Source: Lutimaribacter_A marinistellae (GTDB lineage: Bacteria; Pseudomonadota; Alphaproteobacteria; Rhodobacterales; Rhodobacteraceae). From it: DNA of 64,000 bases. The stretch is from contig NZ_JBHRXI010000001.1 of assembly GCF_042648365.1 (NCBI RefSeq), forward strand, positions 62,001 to 126,000. The letters run 5' to 3'. Below the pieces are notes generated by a model, which saw only the letters and a list, made by a program, of their open reading frames with translations, did not search any database and was not told where the DNA came from. The position numbers and the translations under genes were made by a program. Below are positions 8,180 through 15,982 of the stretch, piece by piece; within the stretch, counting starts at the first letter, position 1; each line of letters opens with the position of its first letter.

Positions 8180-8809
8180 TTAGCCTTGATACAAGATATT
8201 GTGGACCGGCTTGAACGAACGCCTATGGTGGGGCGTGACACCAAGATTTTGCAGCGCTTCTTTGTGTTGTTTCGACCCATATCCCATGTTGGTTTCCCAA
8301 CCATAGCCAGGGTGCTGTTGCGCCAAATCCACCATGTGGCGGTCGCGCCATATCTTGGCACAAATCGAAGCGGCTGCGATGGACATCGACCTTGCATCGC
8401 CCTTGACGACCGCCTCGCAGGCCACATGCAGATTGGCCGGGATCATGTTCCCGTCGATCAACAGGTAATCCGGCGCGGGATCGAGCATCGCGACCGCGCG
8501 CTCCATCGCAAGGTGCGAGGCGCGCAGGATGTTCAGGCGGTCGATCTCTTCGACGCTGGCCTGCGCGACGGCGACCTGCGCGCTTGCTCGGATCTCGAGA
8601 TCCAGCGCAGCACGGCGTTTCGCAGAAAGCTTCTTGGAGTCGTCAAGCCCGGCGGGCAGCGCCGCGATGTCGAGAATCACCGCCGCGGCCACGACCGGCC
8701 CGGCCAGCGGGCCACGCCCCACCTCGTCGACACCGGCGATGCGTACCGCCCCGCGCTTGCGGGCCTGCTCTTCGAACTCGAAACTGCACCGGATATCGCC
8801 CAATTCCAT
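8180..8809 (-). CDS. rnhB: Ribonuclease HII
   Basis: A 209-residue enzyme that removes ribonucleotides from DNA. The active-site pair Asp28-Glu29 lies in GVDEVGRGPLAGPVVAAAV and the later catalytic aspartates in LLIDGN and in the SIAAASICAKIWRD helix region. Length is normal. It lies upstream of ccrM on the same strand, but the GANTC-rich gap argues that ccrM also has its own promoter. This rnhB-ccrM neighbourhood is typical of alphaproteobacteria. Confidence 0.95.
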   Translation of the reverse strand: MELGDIRCSFEFEEQARKRGAVRIAGVDEVGRGPLAGPVVAAAVILDIAALPAGLDDSKKLSAKRRAALDLEIRASAQVAVAQASVEEIDRLNILRASHLAMERAVAMLDPAPDYLLIDGNMIPANLHVACEAVVKGDARSMSIAAASICAKIWRDRHMVDLAQQHPGYGWETNMGYGSKQHKEALQNLGVTPHHRRSFKPVHNILYQG

Positions 8810-8847
8810 ATTAAACGGGAAACCGCGAAATCATGCCCTGTGCAAGC

Positions 8848-8877
8848 AAAAAAAGGGGGCAGCGCACTGCCCCCTTT
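8848..8877 (-). terminator. Rho-independent terminator of the secreted-protein gene
   Basis: GGGGGCAG (8855-8862) and CTGCCCCC (8867-8874) form an 8-bp stem extended by A-T pairs, with a 4-base loop. On the minus strand it is followed by a run of seven T. It sits about 45 bases past the stop of the gene at 8920-9396. Confidence 0.9.
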
Positions 8878-8919
8878 CCGCCTCCCCTGTCGCGGGGCGG
8901 CTCTGCCCGACTTTCAGGA

Positions 8920-9396
8920 TCAGTCGACCACCACCCGGTATCCCTGCTGCCGCAGGCAGCGCGTGTCGTAGGCCCGGCGGAAGCGGTCGCCCATGCGGAC
9001 GTCAACCTCGCAAGAACGCGGCAACCGGTCAGCCCAGGCATAGTTGCGCTGAAGACAGCGGCTGCCCAAAACCGGGCCGCGGCGGTACGAGTCGACCTGT
9101 CGCAGGCATTGCGATGGCAGATCATACTGGCGAACCCGATCAGGCAGTTTCTTGGCCGGAAGGCGCGGCCCCGGCTGGTCGTGGTACGAATGGTTGCGCG
9201 TCACCGGGGGCTGATAGCTGCGCGCGCGCTCGCGCTCACGCTTCTTGTCATAATGGTTGATCGCGGCGCCGAGAATGGCCAGCGCGGCCAGTCCGCCAAG
9301 TATGTCGTGCGGATCCGCGGCGCGGGCGGGGGCGGCGGACAAACCGGTGATGGCGATGGCGGTCGAGACGACGAGGGCGATGAACTTGCGGTGCAT
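8920..9396 (-). CDS. Small secreted cysteine-containing protein, unknown function
   Basis: A 158-residue protein with a clear signal peptide (residues 1-27, ending ARA). A second hydrophobic stretch follows at 31-46 (ILGGLAALAILGAAI), then a strongly basic segment rich in Arg and Lys, and a C-terminal part with four cysteines spaced as in a small disulfide-bonded domain (SQCLRQV, SRCLQRN, RSCEVDV, TRCLRQQ). The start at 9396 is chosen because AAAGGA lies 7 bases upstream; longer frames lack such a site. I do not recognise the family. It is monocistronic with its own terminator. Confidence 0.7.
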   Translation of the reverse strand: MHRKFIALVVSTAIAITGLSAAPARAADPHDILGGLAALAILGAAINHYDKKRERERARSYQPPVTRNHSYHDQPGPRLPAKKLPDRVRQYDLPSQCLRQVDSYRRGPVLGSRCLQRNYAWADRLPRSCEVDVRMGDRFRRAYDTRCLRQQGYRVVVD

Positions 9397-9563
9397 GTGC
9401 GATCCTTTCATTGGGCGGTTGGCGCAAGGGCGCCGGTGTGATGCACCCAAGCTGGGCCGGGCCAGCCCGATCAGGCAATAACGCCCCTATGTTATCCGAT
9501 ATCAGCCGCCCCAATCCCCTGCTGTTATTGAATATCCGCCCCCATGAGCGCAGATTGGCCGAC

Positions 9564-9851
9564 ATGAAACAGATGCTCTCTCTCCTGACTCTCGCGGCCT
9601 GTCTTGCAGCCCCTCCAACCGTGGCGGCGGCAGAGTGTTATGCCGACTACAAGGCCAAACAGGACGCCCCCTTGCGATTGCATTACGGTGTGATGCAGGT
9701 ACAGGCCTGTTCGACGGCGCAAGCGCAAGCCGAAGTCGCCGACAGGCTGAGCGCGGCGGGTTGGACCCTGCTGAACGTGCTGTCGGTTTTCGGCCCCGAG
9801 GGATTGCAGGAAAGGAAGGCCGATGCCGGAGCCTACTACCTCCGTTTCTGA
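9564..9851 (+). CDS. Small secreted conserved protein, unknown function
   Basis: A 95-residue protein with a signal peptide (MKQMLSLLTLAACLAAPPTVAAA) and a mature part of about 72 residues beginning ECYADYKAKQD. The mature part has two cysteines and ends in the aromatic motif YYLRF. I recognise no named family. Its last 29 bases overlap the start of the membrane winged-helix gene, which implies co-translation and perhaps a functional pair. The start is set at the ATG that begins the signal peptide; upstream in-frame ATGs would add a segment without secretion features. Confidence 0.65.
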   Translation: MKQMLSLLTLAACLAAPPTVAAAECYADYKAKQDAPLRLHYGVMQVQACSTAQAQAEVADRLSAAGWTLLNVLSVFGPEGLQERKADAGAYYLRF

Positions 9852-10524
9852 CATGCGCCGGTCCGGCGGCCGGATCGTCGGGCTGGGAATTGCGGCCATC
9901 GTTGTCATCCTCGGCACCGCGCTGACGTTCCTTCTGCTGACCTTGCCGGATGCCAATGCCTTCAACGCCCGGGTGGAGCGGGTGTTCGTCGAGAACGACC
10001 TGACGACACAGGCCGAAATCAAATTGCTGGAGATCCTTGCGCAGTCGGGCACCGCCTTTGCCGATACGCTGGCCAGCTACCGGATGGTGATCTTTGTGCT
10101 GTTGGTCTTTGCCGCCGCAATGCTGGTGGCAGCACTGGTGTTTCTGGTCATGCTCGTCGCACTCAACCGCCGGATGGCCCAGATCGAGCGGGTGGGCATC
10201 CAGGTGACATCGCTCCTGATCAGCCGAGAGGAAAACACCGTCTACCTCAACAACATGGATTTCAAGCTGACCCCCGCCGCAATCGAGACTCTCTCGGTTC
10301 TGGCCGAAGCGCGGCTGGATGACGATGTTCTGTCAGGTGCCGAGATCGAGGCGATGATCTCGGGGCGCGATGCCGCCGATTGCGAGGAAGCAGCCGGCGC
10401 CACCCGGATCAAACGTCTGCGCGACACGCTGGGCAACCAGATGGTCAGCGAATTGCTGGTCAAGAACATCGCGCGGCGCGGTTACATGCTGGCGATCGAC
10501 AAGGACGTGATCCAGATGGTCTGA
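9823..10524 (+). CDS. Membrane-anchored protein with C-terminal winged-helix domain
   Basis: A 233-residue protein with two membrane helices (about 18-41 and 88-114) enclosing a ~45-residue loop. A C-terminal cytoplasmic domain at about 145-226 resembles the OmpR/PhoB-type winged helix: a helix with IETLSVLAEA, the LSGAEIEAMI turn, IKRLRDTLG in the recognition-helix position and the closing ARRGYMLAI wing. The ribosome site GGAAGG just upstream fixes the start inside the 3' end of the secreted-protein gene. The order (membrane first, DNA-binding last) is the reverse of ToxR/CadC. DNA binding is inferred from the fold-like pattern only. Confidence 0.65.
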   Translation: MPEPTTSVSDMRRSGGRIVGLGIAAIVVILGTALTFLLLTLPDANAFNARVERVFVENDLTTQAEIKLLEILAQSGTAFADTLASYRMVIFVLLVFAAAMLVAALVFLVMLVALNRRMAQIERVGIQVTSLLISREENTVYLNNMDFKLTPAAIETLSVLAEARLDDDVLSGAEIEAMISGRDAADCEEAAGATRIKRLRDTLGNQMVSELLVKNIARRGYMLAIDKDVIQMV

Positions 10525-10646
10525 CCCGTCGGCCTTTCACATCTGCGCCAGCGCATAACCACCCTGCGTCCGGGGGCCTTGGCATTTGTCGGCCGCATCC
10601 CCAGATTTGTGGTAGTGTAAGTGGCCCAGTCACAGGAAAGCCCGCC

Positions 10647-12203
10647 ATGACCATGCATGACGTGCCGCAGATCCCCGGATATGGAATCCAGATCGAACGG
10701 CTGAAGGAACGTGTCGCGTTCTGGCGCGGCGATGTGCTGCTGGCCGAAACCAACCGCGCTGTCGCGATGTACGAAACGCGCCAGCAACCGGTGATCTACA
10801 TTCCCAAGTCGGACATGCGGGTTGAGTTGAGCCCGCCAACCGAGTTGCAGACATTCTGTCCCTTCCGCGGCACCGCGACCTATTTCGACCTTATCCTTCC
10901 GGACGAGCGCGTACCGCAGGCGGCATGGTCCTATGAGGAGGCCCTTGCCGAAAGTCGTGATATCCGCGGTCACATCGCGCTTTTGCCCACCACATTCGAT
11001 CGCATGGACCTTGGGGAAAATCGTCTGCGTGACGTCCAGAGCGGAAACATGGTCGGCCCGCTGGTCGATTGGTTGATGCGGGAGGCCTCGGGTGAGGCAA
11101 CGCCCGAGGATTTCACGGTTGCACTGGCCGAGCGGATGCGGTCTGCTGGCATTCCGGTTTCCAGGTTATCCGTGCTTGTCTGGTCCCTCCACCCCCAGAT
11201 CGCCGGCAAGCATTTCATCTGGGAACAGGATGACGGTCTGACGACATTTGCGCCGACCTACGAGGTTCATGACAACCCCGCGTTTCAGAACAGCCCCCTG
11301 CGCCACGTCTCGAACGGCCTGGGCGGGGTCCGGCAGCGGCTTACCGACAACGTCGCGCCCGATCGATATCCGATAATGCGCGACCTGCGAGAAAAAGGCG
11401 CGACCGACTACGTGGCGATGCCGATGCCGTTTTCCGATGGTCGGCGCAACGTTCTGACCCTGACAAGCGATGCCCCCGACGGGTTCAGCACTGCGCATCT
11501 CGGCCTGATCTATGAATGTGCCAGTGTGATCGGGCGCTATTACGAGGTCTTCGTTCAGCGCGAGAATGCGCAGGCTCTGTTGGAGACATATGTCGGCAAG
11601 CGCAGCGGCGCGCGCGTTCTCGGTGGCGAGATTCGCCGCGGCGATGGCGACGAGATCGACGCGGCCATAATGTTCTGCGATTTGCGCGGCTCGACCCGGC
11701 TGGAAGAAGAAATGCCGCGAGCCGCGTACCTGGCATTGCTGAACCGGTTTTTCGAAACCGTATCGAACGCGGTCGAAACGAATGATGGCGAAGTTCTGAA
11801 GTTCATCGGCGACGCGGTTCTGGCGGTCTTTCCGGCCGGGAGCGACCCCGCCGCCGCGAAACGCGCGGCCCTGCAGGCTTCGATCGAGATCGTTCAGACA
11901 CTGACCGAACCCGAAGACGCCCAACCCTGCGACTGCGCCATCGGCCTGTCCTATGGGCGCGTCACCTATGGCAATATCGGCTCGCGCGAGCGGCTCGACT
12001 TCACCGTCATCGGCCGGGCCGCAAACGTCGCGGCCCGTCTTGGCGATGCGGGTAAGAAGCTGGGGCACCGGATCGTGGTGTCCGAGGATATCAAGCCCGC
12101 CTGCAACAGCGTTGTGGCGTTGGGCGATCTGAGCCTGCACAACGTGTCACGCCCGGTGACAAGCTATGCCCTGACGGGTCCGGCCTGCCGCGCCAGGGCA
12201 TAA
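10647..12203 (+). CDS. DUF427-containing class III adenylate/guanylate cyclase
   Basis: A 518-residue soluble protein with three parts. Residues ~20-110 match DUF427 (VAFWRGDVLLAETNRAVAMYE, CPFRGTATYFDL). Residues ~130-310 are a sensory-looking region with VSRLSVLVWSLHPQ. Residues ~335-500 form a class III cyclase with metal Asp344 (MFCDLRGSTR) and Asp388 (FIGDAVLAVF). The usual IGDAVN motif reads IGRAANVAAR, a variation I have also seen in rhizobial-type cyclases, so activity is plausible but not certain. AGGAAAG lies 6 bases before the ATG. It converges on the DUF1217 gene with a 10-base gap. Confidence 0.87.
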   Translation: MTMHDVPQIPGYGIQIERLKERVAFWRGDVLLAETNRAVAMYETRQQPVIYIPKSDMRVELSPPTELQTFCPFRGTATYFDLILPDERVPQAAWSYEEALAESRDIRGHIALLPTTFDRMDLGENRLRDVQSGNMVGPLVDWLMREASGEATPEDFTVALAERMRSAGIPVSRLSVLVWSLHPQIAGKHFIWEQDDGLTTFAPTYEVHDNPAFQNSPLRHVSNGLGGVRQRLTDNVAPDRYPIMRDLREKGATDYVAMPMPFSDGRRNVLTLTSDAPDGFSTAHLGLIYECASVIGRYYEVFVQRENAQALLETYVGKRSGARVLGGEIRRGDGDEIDAAIMFCDLRGSTRLEEEMPRAAYLALLNRFFETVSNAVETNDGEVLKFIGDAVLAVFPAGSDPAAAKRAALQASIEIVQTLTEPEDAQPCDCAIGLSYGRVTYGNIGSRERLDFTVIGRAANVAARLGDAGKKLGHRIVVSEDIKPACNSVVALGDLSLHNVSRPVTSYALTGPACRARA

Positions 12204-12213
12204 TTGCGAATAG

Positions 12214-13005
12214 CTAGCTTTGCAGCAGCATCAGGGCGGTCTTCATGGGCGATGCGGCGGTCGTGATCGCGTTTATCTGGGCCCGGGCCAGGTAGGTGGT
12301 GGTCAGCTTTTCCAGCGCCTCCGGATCTGCGAACTGTGCAATGTTCTTTGAGCCCGTGAGCCCAGCAAGCTTGTCTTCGAAGACGGATTTCTGCTGGTCG
12401 ATATCGATCCGCCCGAAACTCGAAGGAAGGCCCAGCGCCGTTTCCATCATCGTGCGTAGCGGCGGCAGGGACATAACCTTGAACCATCGCGCATTGGCGC
12501 TGATCGGCTCTGTCGCAAGGTCGGTCAAACTCCGTTGTGCGTAAAGAGCGATACGCATCGTGTCGTCCTGCTCGCCCACCGCGACCTCGAAGGAGGCGAC
12601 CCGATGCTGCTGCAGGATTTCGGCCATGGCGGCAGGTTGCGACGTTCGACGAACCTCGCCGGGCCCGAGGCCAAAGGCGCGGGTAAAATCCAAGTATCGC
12701 TTGTCGGAGAGCCTGTTGGCCAGACCATCGCGCGATGTGCTTCCGTCTTCGAGAATCTTGCGAACGAAGTAAGTGTTTTGCAGATCGCTTTGCAGGCCGA
12801 AGGCACCCAGCGCCACGCCCAGCAGCCGTCGGTCTGCAACGAGTTCGGCCGCGCTGGTCACCTGGCCAATCTTTTCAGTGAAATAGCTCGCTTCGCGTTG
12901 ACGAGCGGCCGAGGCAGAAAACACGTTCAGCTGGCTGTCATAGGTTTTCTGCAGAAAGCGCCAACCGGTCAGACCGCTGGAAGGAAGGACCGGCTGAAAG
13001 CTCAT
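12214..13005 (-). CDS. DUF1217 flagellar-cluster protein
   Basis: A 263-residue protein of the DUF1217 family, found mostly in alphaproteobacterial flagellar clusters. Recognisable segments are SSGLTGWRFLQKTYDSQ at the start, repeated helical blocks such as RLSDKRYLDFTRAFGLG and the C-terminal LTTTYLARAQINA. No signal peptide or membrane segment is seen. Its ATG overlaps the flbT stop (13002-13005), so it is translationally coupled to flbT. A flagellar role follows from location and family distribution; the molecular function is unknown. Confidence 0.8.
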   Translation of the reverse strand: MSFQPVLPSSGLTGWRFLQKTYDSQLNVFSASAARQREASYFTEKIGQVTSAAELVADRRLLGVALGAFGLQSDLQNTYFVRKILEDGSTSRDGLANRLSDKRYLDFTRAFGLGPGEVRRTSQPAAMAEILQQHRVASFEVAVGEQDDTMRIALYAQRSLTDLATEPISANARWFKVMSLPPLRTMMETALGLPSSFGRIDIDQQKSVFEDKLAGLTGSKNIAQFADPEALEKLTTTYLARAQINAITTAASPMKTALMLLQS

Positions 13006-13406
13006 CGCGCAGCCAACGCCATCAGGCGCTCCTCGCGCGGCAAGAGCGTGCGCAACGCCTTGAGGCAGCGATAGTGATGATCTGCAACCACTGCATCGGT
13101 CGCTTCGGCCAGGGCGGCACGGCTATCGGGATCCTTGAAGACCTGGCTCAACTCCTCGATCCGCCGCAGGAGGGTCAGCCGCGTTTCCTCTGCGTCGCTG
13201 TCGCCTGACAGGACGAGTTGCGCGGCATAGCAGACGCGACGCACCGGGGTTGTCGCCTCCTCGGGGTGGATCGCGTCGCGTAGCCGCAGGATGTTTGCAT
13301 TTGGCGTGACGATGGACAGACGGCCCCTGCGGTCGCCGTTTTCGATAACCGCGCCATTGATCAGCACCCGCTCCTTGGGGGCCAGTTTCAGAACAAGCCC
13401 GCTCAT
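13002..13406 (-). CDS. flbT: Flagellar biosynthesis repressor FlbT
   Basis: A 134-residue post-transcriptional regulator. In Caulobacter FlbT binds the 5' leader of flagellin mRNA and promotes its decay when hook assembly is incomplete. Key segments are LKLAPKERVLINGAVIENG at the N-terminus and AVVADHHYRCLKALRTLLP near the C-terminus. The start at 13406 lies one base after the flaF stop, fixing it over a longer upstream frame. The order flagellin, flaF, flbT on one strand is the conserved alphaproteobacterial arrangement. Confidence 0.93.
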   Translation of the reverse strand: MSGLVLKLAPKERVLINGAVIENGDRRGRLSIVTPNANILRLRDAIHPEEATTPVRRVCYAAQLVLSGDSDAEETRLTLLRRIEELSQVFKDPDSRAALAEATDAVVADHHYRCLKALRTLLPREERLMALAAR

Positions 13407-13407
13407 G

Positions 13408-13782
13408 TCAGACCTCGCCGCTGCGCAACCCGCGCAGGATGGAGGTATTGATGTCGAGAAGCGGTTCCGCACCGGCCTTGCCTGCAAGCACCTTGGGTGT
13501 GTGTTGGTGCGTGAATTCCGCGAGATAGAAGAGTTGCGCCCGTAGACCACGTGGCAACTCGTTCGCCTCATCCGCGACCTGCGCGGCCAGAAGACTCCAA
13601 AGTCTGTGATTGGCGTGCAAGGCTTCGGCTAGTTCTGCAAAGCCGACCTCCTTGTTTCCGACAACTGCCTGGCGAAGCCTGCTGGTGATACGGGAAATTG
13701 CTTCATATTCGGTGTTTCTGGGCGTCCGGATCGGCGCCGCGGCGGCCGCATAGGCCTGTCGAGCGTGGGAAAGCGCGGTCAC
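13408..13782 (-). CDS. flaF: Flagellar biosynthesis regulator FlaF
   Basis: A 124-residue protein required for flagellin synthesis or secretion in Caulobacter, acting opposite to FlbT. It shows the family pattern: ARQAYAAAAAPIRTPRNTEYEAI at the N-terminus, ALHANHRLWSLLAAQVAD in the middle and LRAQLFYLAEFTHQHTPKV. The start is GTG at 13782 with AAGGA 7 bases upstream. It is separated from flagellin by a strong GC hairpin and is adjacent to flbT. Confidence 0.92.
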   Translation of the reverse strand: MTALSHARQAYAAAAAPIRTPRNTEYEAISRITSRLRQAVVGNKEVGFAELAEALHANHRLWSLLAAQVADEANELPRGLRAQLFYLAEFTHQHTPKVLAGKAGAEPLLDINTSILRGLRSGEV

Positions 13783-13812
13783 GTCATGTCCTTAACTTGC
13801 GAGAGGGAAGGA

Positions 13813-13842
13813 CCCCGGGCGCGGATCCAAGTGCGCCCGGGG
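13813..13842 (-). terminator. Strong GC hairpin between flagellin and flaF
   Basis: CCCCGGGCGC (13813-13822) and GCGCCCGGGG (13833-13842) are perfect 10-base arms around a 10-base loop, 10 bases after the flagellin stop. The minus-strand tail is pyrimidine-rich rather than T-rich, so it may be a partial terminator or an mRNA 3'-end stabiliser that lets flagellin be expressed above flaF-flbT. Confidence 0.6.
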
Positions 13843-13851
13843 CGAGGGTCG

Positions 13852-15063
13852 TCAGCGGAACAGCGACAGAAGCGACTGCGGCGCCTGGTTCGCGATCGAA
13901 AGCGCCTGCACGCCCAACTGCTGCTGCACCTGCAGAGCCTGAAGACGCGCCGACGCCTCTTCCATGTCGGCATCGACCATCCCGCCGATACCGGCCTTGA
14001 GCGAGTCGGTGAGGTTCGAAACGAACGTTTTCTGTGTCTCGATGCGTCCCTGAACGGAACCGAAGGCCGCCGAGGCATCGATTGCCGTATCGATCAGCGA
14101 CTCGATGGACGCGAGGGCCGAGGTCGCGCCCGCCCCGGTCGATACATCGATGCCCGCCAGCGCGCCCAGACCACCGGACCCTGCGTTGGTGAACTGTCCG
14201 CTGACGGTCAGGTCGTCGCCACCGTTATTGGTGAAGTCCAGCGTTCCCGGCGTACCGCTGTCATAGTCCACTTCCAGCCCGGCTATACCCAGGTCGTCGA
14301 TCTTGGATTTCAGCGCCACGGCGACAAGGTCCGCGGTGGTCGTGGCCGCCGCGTCATCTGCCGTGACGGTATAGGACACCGTCTGGTCGCCCACCGAAAT
14401 CGAAACCTTGTCGCCAGCCGCGAAGGCCGCGCCGTTCTCGGCGATTTCCACCTGCTCGTTGCCGCCACCATTATCGAGCGCGAATGCCACCGTGTCGCCG
14501 TTCCCCGAAGCACCTGTCGAGCTGCCCGAGAAGATGTCGTTCGCGACGTATCCGCCCGTCGACAGATCCTGACCGGCCACGGTGATCGACGACGAGGTGA
14601 CGTTGCCGCTGCTGTCACGATCGAGCGAGGCGAGGATCGAAGCAGAAGCCGCGGTTCCATCGACGAGGTTGAGGCCGTTGAACTGGGCAGCACCGACCAC
14701 TGCCGAGATCTGGTCCTTGAGCGCGGTGACGTCGGCATTGATCTTGGCGCGGTCGACATTGTCTTCTTGCGACGCGACGATCTTGCCCTTCATCTGGGTC
14801 AAGAGGTCGGTCACGGTTTCGGCGGCGTTTCGGGCAACTGCAACGGTTGACTGCCCCAGCGACAGACTGTCCTGAATGGCCTTGAACCCCTTTACGTCGG
14901 ATTCCATGACCTTCGAGATCGCCCAGACGGCCGAGTTGTCCTTGGCGGTGGCGACATCCTTGCCGGTCGAAATCGCGCTTTGGGTCTTGGACAGGTCGCT
15001 GTTGATGGATTTGAGGGTCTGCAGCGCAACCATTGCGCCATTGTTCGTCAGAATGCTGGACAT
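13852..15063 (-). CDS. fliC: Flagellin
   Basis: A 403-residue flagellar filament protein. The conserved N-terminal D0/D1 region (about 1-140: ALQTLKSINSDLSKTQSAIS, then the QFNGLNLVDG turn) and C-terminal D1/D0 region (about 310-403, ending NQAPQSLLSLFR) flank an acidic, Gly/Ser/Thr-rich variable centre. There is no cysteine. AAAGGA lies 8 bases before the ATG. The 198 bases upstream hold the promoter and leader; I saw no convincing sigma-54 or sigma-28 box, and a single GANTC at 15254-15258. Confidence 0.96.
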   Translation of the reverse strand: MSSILTNNGAMVALQTLKSINSDLSKTQSAISTGKDVATAKDNSAVWAISKVMESDVKGFKAIQDSLSLGQSTVAVARNAAETVTDLLTQMKGKIVASQEDNVDRAKINADVTALKDQISAVVGAAQFNGLNLVDGTAASASILASLDRDSSGNVTSSSITVAGQDLSTGGYVANDIFSGSSTGASGNGDTVAFALDNGGGNEQVEIAENGAAFAAGDKVSISVGDQTVSYTVTADDAAATTTADLVAVALKSKIDDLGIAGLEVDYDSGTPGTLDFTNNGGDDLTVSGQFTNAGSGGLGALAGIDVSTGAGATSALASIESLIDTAIDASAAFGSVQGRIETQKTFVSNLTDSLKAGIGGMVDADMEEASARLQALQVQQQLGVQALSIANQAPQSLLSLFR

Positions 15064-15261
15064 AGCATGATCCTTTGATGTTTCGGGCGTTTGGCCCTGT
15101 TTTCATCCGCCTCTTCAGGCGCCGTTACACGTCTTTCTGACGAGTGCGAAACCCTGTCTTCGGTTCCGCGCCACCTTGTTCCGGGTGCGACCCAACCATT
15201 GGCCGGGAGCTCCTAACGGTTTGCTAAGGTGCAAGCGTTTGATCGCGACAATTTGAATCGA

Positions 15262-15621
15262 TCATGCCCGTTTCTCGAGCTCGGCCCGCGCCCGCACCGG
15301 GTGGCGATGTTTCTGACCCGACCGGTCGTAGGTTTCCAGGCCCTGGCGAATTCGGCGCAGCTCGGCCATGCGATCGGCGACCGCCCTGATCCCCTCTCGC
15401 GCGCTTTCGATCAGATCACGGTTGCGCCCCACCTTTCGTTCGAGAGCTTCGACCTGCCCGCGAGCAAGGTTGCCGAGCTCGTTGATTCGCAAGATCAACG
15501 CCTCTTTTTCGGACGTCAGACCGTCGAGCCCGGAAAGATCGCCCGCCAGAAGCGCCGCCTTTTCGCGTTCGAGCAAAGCATCCAGCGCAGCTACCGTTTC
15601 GTCGGTCTTTTCATCGGTCAT
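15262..15621 (-). CDS. FlgN-like flagellar protein
   Basis: A 119-residue, highly helical and charged protein (LDALLEREKAALLAGDLSGL, then a long coiled-coil-like stretch to RMAELRRIRQGLE). This is the pattern of FlgN, the chaperone for hook-filament junction proteins FlgK and FlgL. FlgN sequences are poorly conserved, so the call relies on length, helix pattern and neighbours. Its start overlaps the rod-binding gene by 11 bases. The last ~25 residues are basic and probably disordered. Confidence 0.65.
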   Translation of the reverse strand: MTDEKTDETVAALDALLEREKAALLAGDLSGLDGLTSEKEALILRINELGNLARGQVEALERKVGRNRDLIESAREGIRAVADRMAELRRIRQGLETYDRSGQKHRHPVRARAELEKRA

Positions 15622-15886
15622 GAGTTTTCTCCATCAATGCGGTGAACAGGGTCTCGGCCAGCCCGATACCGCCGGAGCGCGCGATTTGCTGCGCTTGCTC
15701 GCGCACAAGAAACGACGCGAATTGCTCTTCTCCAGAACCGCCACCGAAGGGACCACGAGATTTGCCAAGGCCTGCGGCCTTGAGCATTTCGGCCAGAAAA
15801 CCGGCCTCCAGTTCCTGGGCGGCAGCGCGCAGTTGCGCAGCGCGGTCGGGTACGGTCATTTGCGGGGGGTGTCCGGCGACAATCAT
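15611..15886 (-). CDS. FlgJ-type rod-binding protein (no muramidase domain)
   Basis: A 91-residue protein equivalent to the N-terminal rod-binding domain of FlgJ: AAQELEAGFLAEMLKAAG, then FASFLVREQAQQIARSGGIGLAE. The peptidoglycan-hydrolase half of enterobacterial FlgJ is absent, as usual in alphaproteobacteria, where a separate enzyme (SltF) does that job. TAGGAG lies 6 bases before the ATG. It is divergent from fliK and followed by the FlgN-like gene in the same operon. Confidence 0.82.
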   Translation of the reverse strand: MIVAGHPPQMTVPDRAAQLRAAAQELEAGFLAEMLKAAGLGKSRGPFGGGSGEEQFASFLVREQAQQIARSGGIGLAETLFTALMEKTHDR

Positions 15887-15982
15887 CTGGGCTCCTAGAT
15901 CAGCTGTTTTTTCGATCTGGAAGCAAAGCGGTTAAAATAATTGTAACCGCTATTGGCACAGTGTTGGCCTGTCCCAAGCCGA

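Noticed and set aside
13765..14850. A 361-codon open frame opposite flagellin
   Set aside because: Flagellin on the other strand is certain; the antisense frame is of low-complexity composition typical of a shadow.
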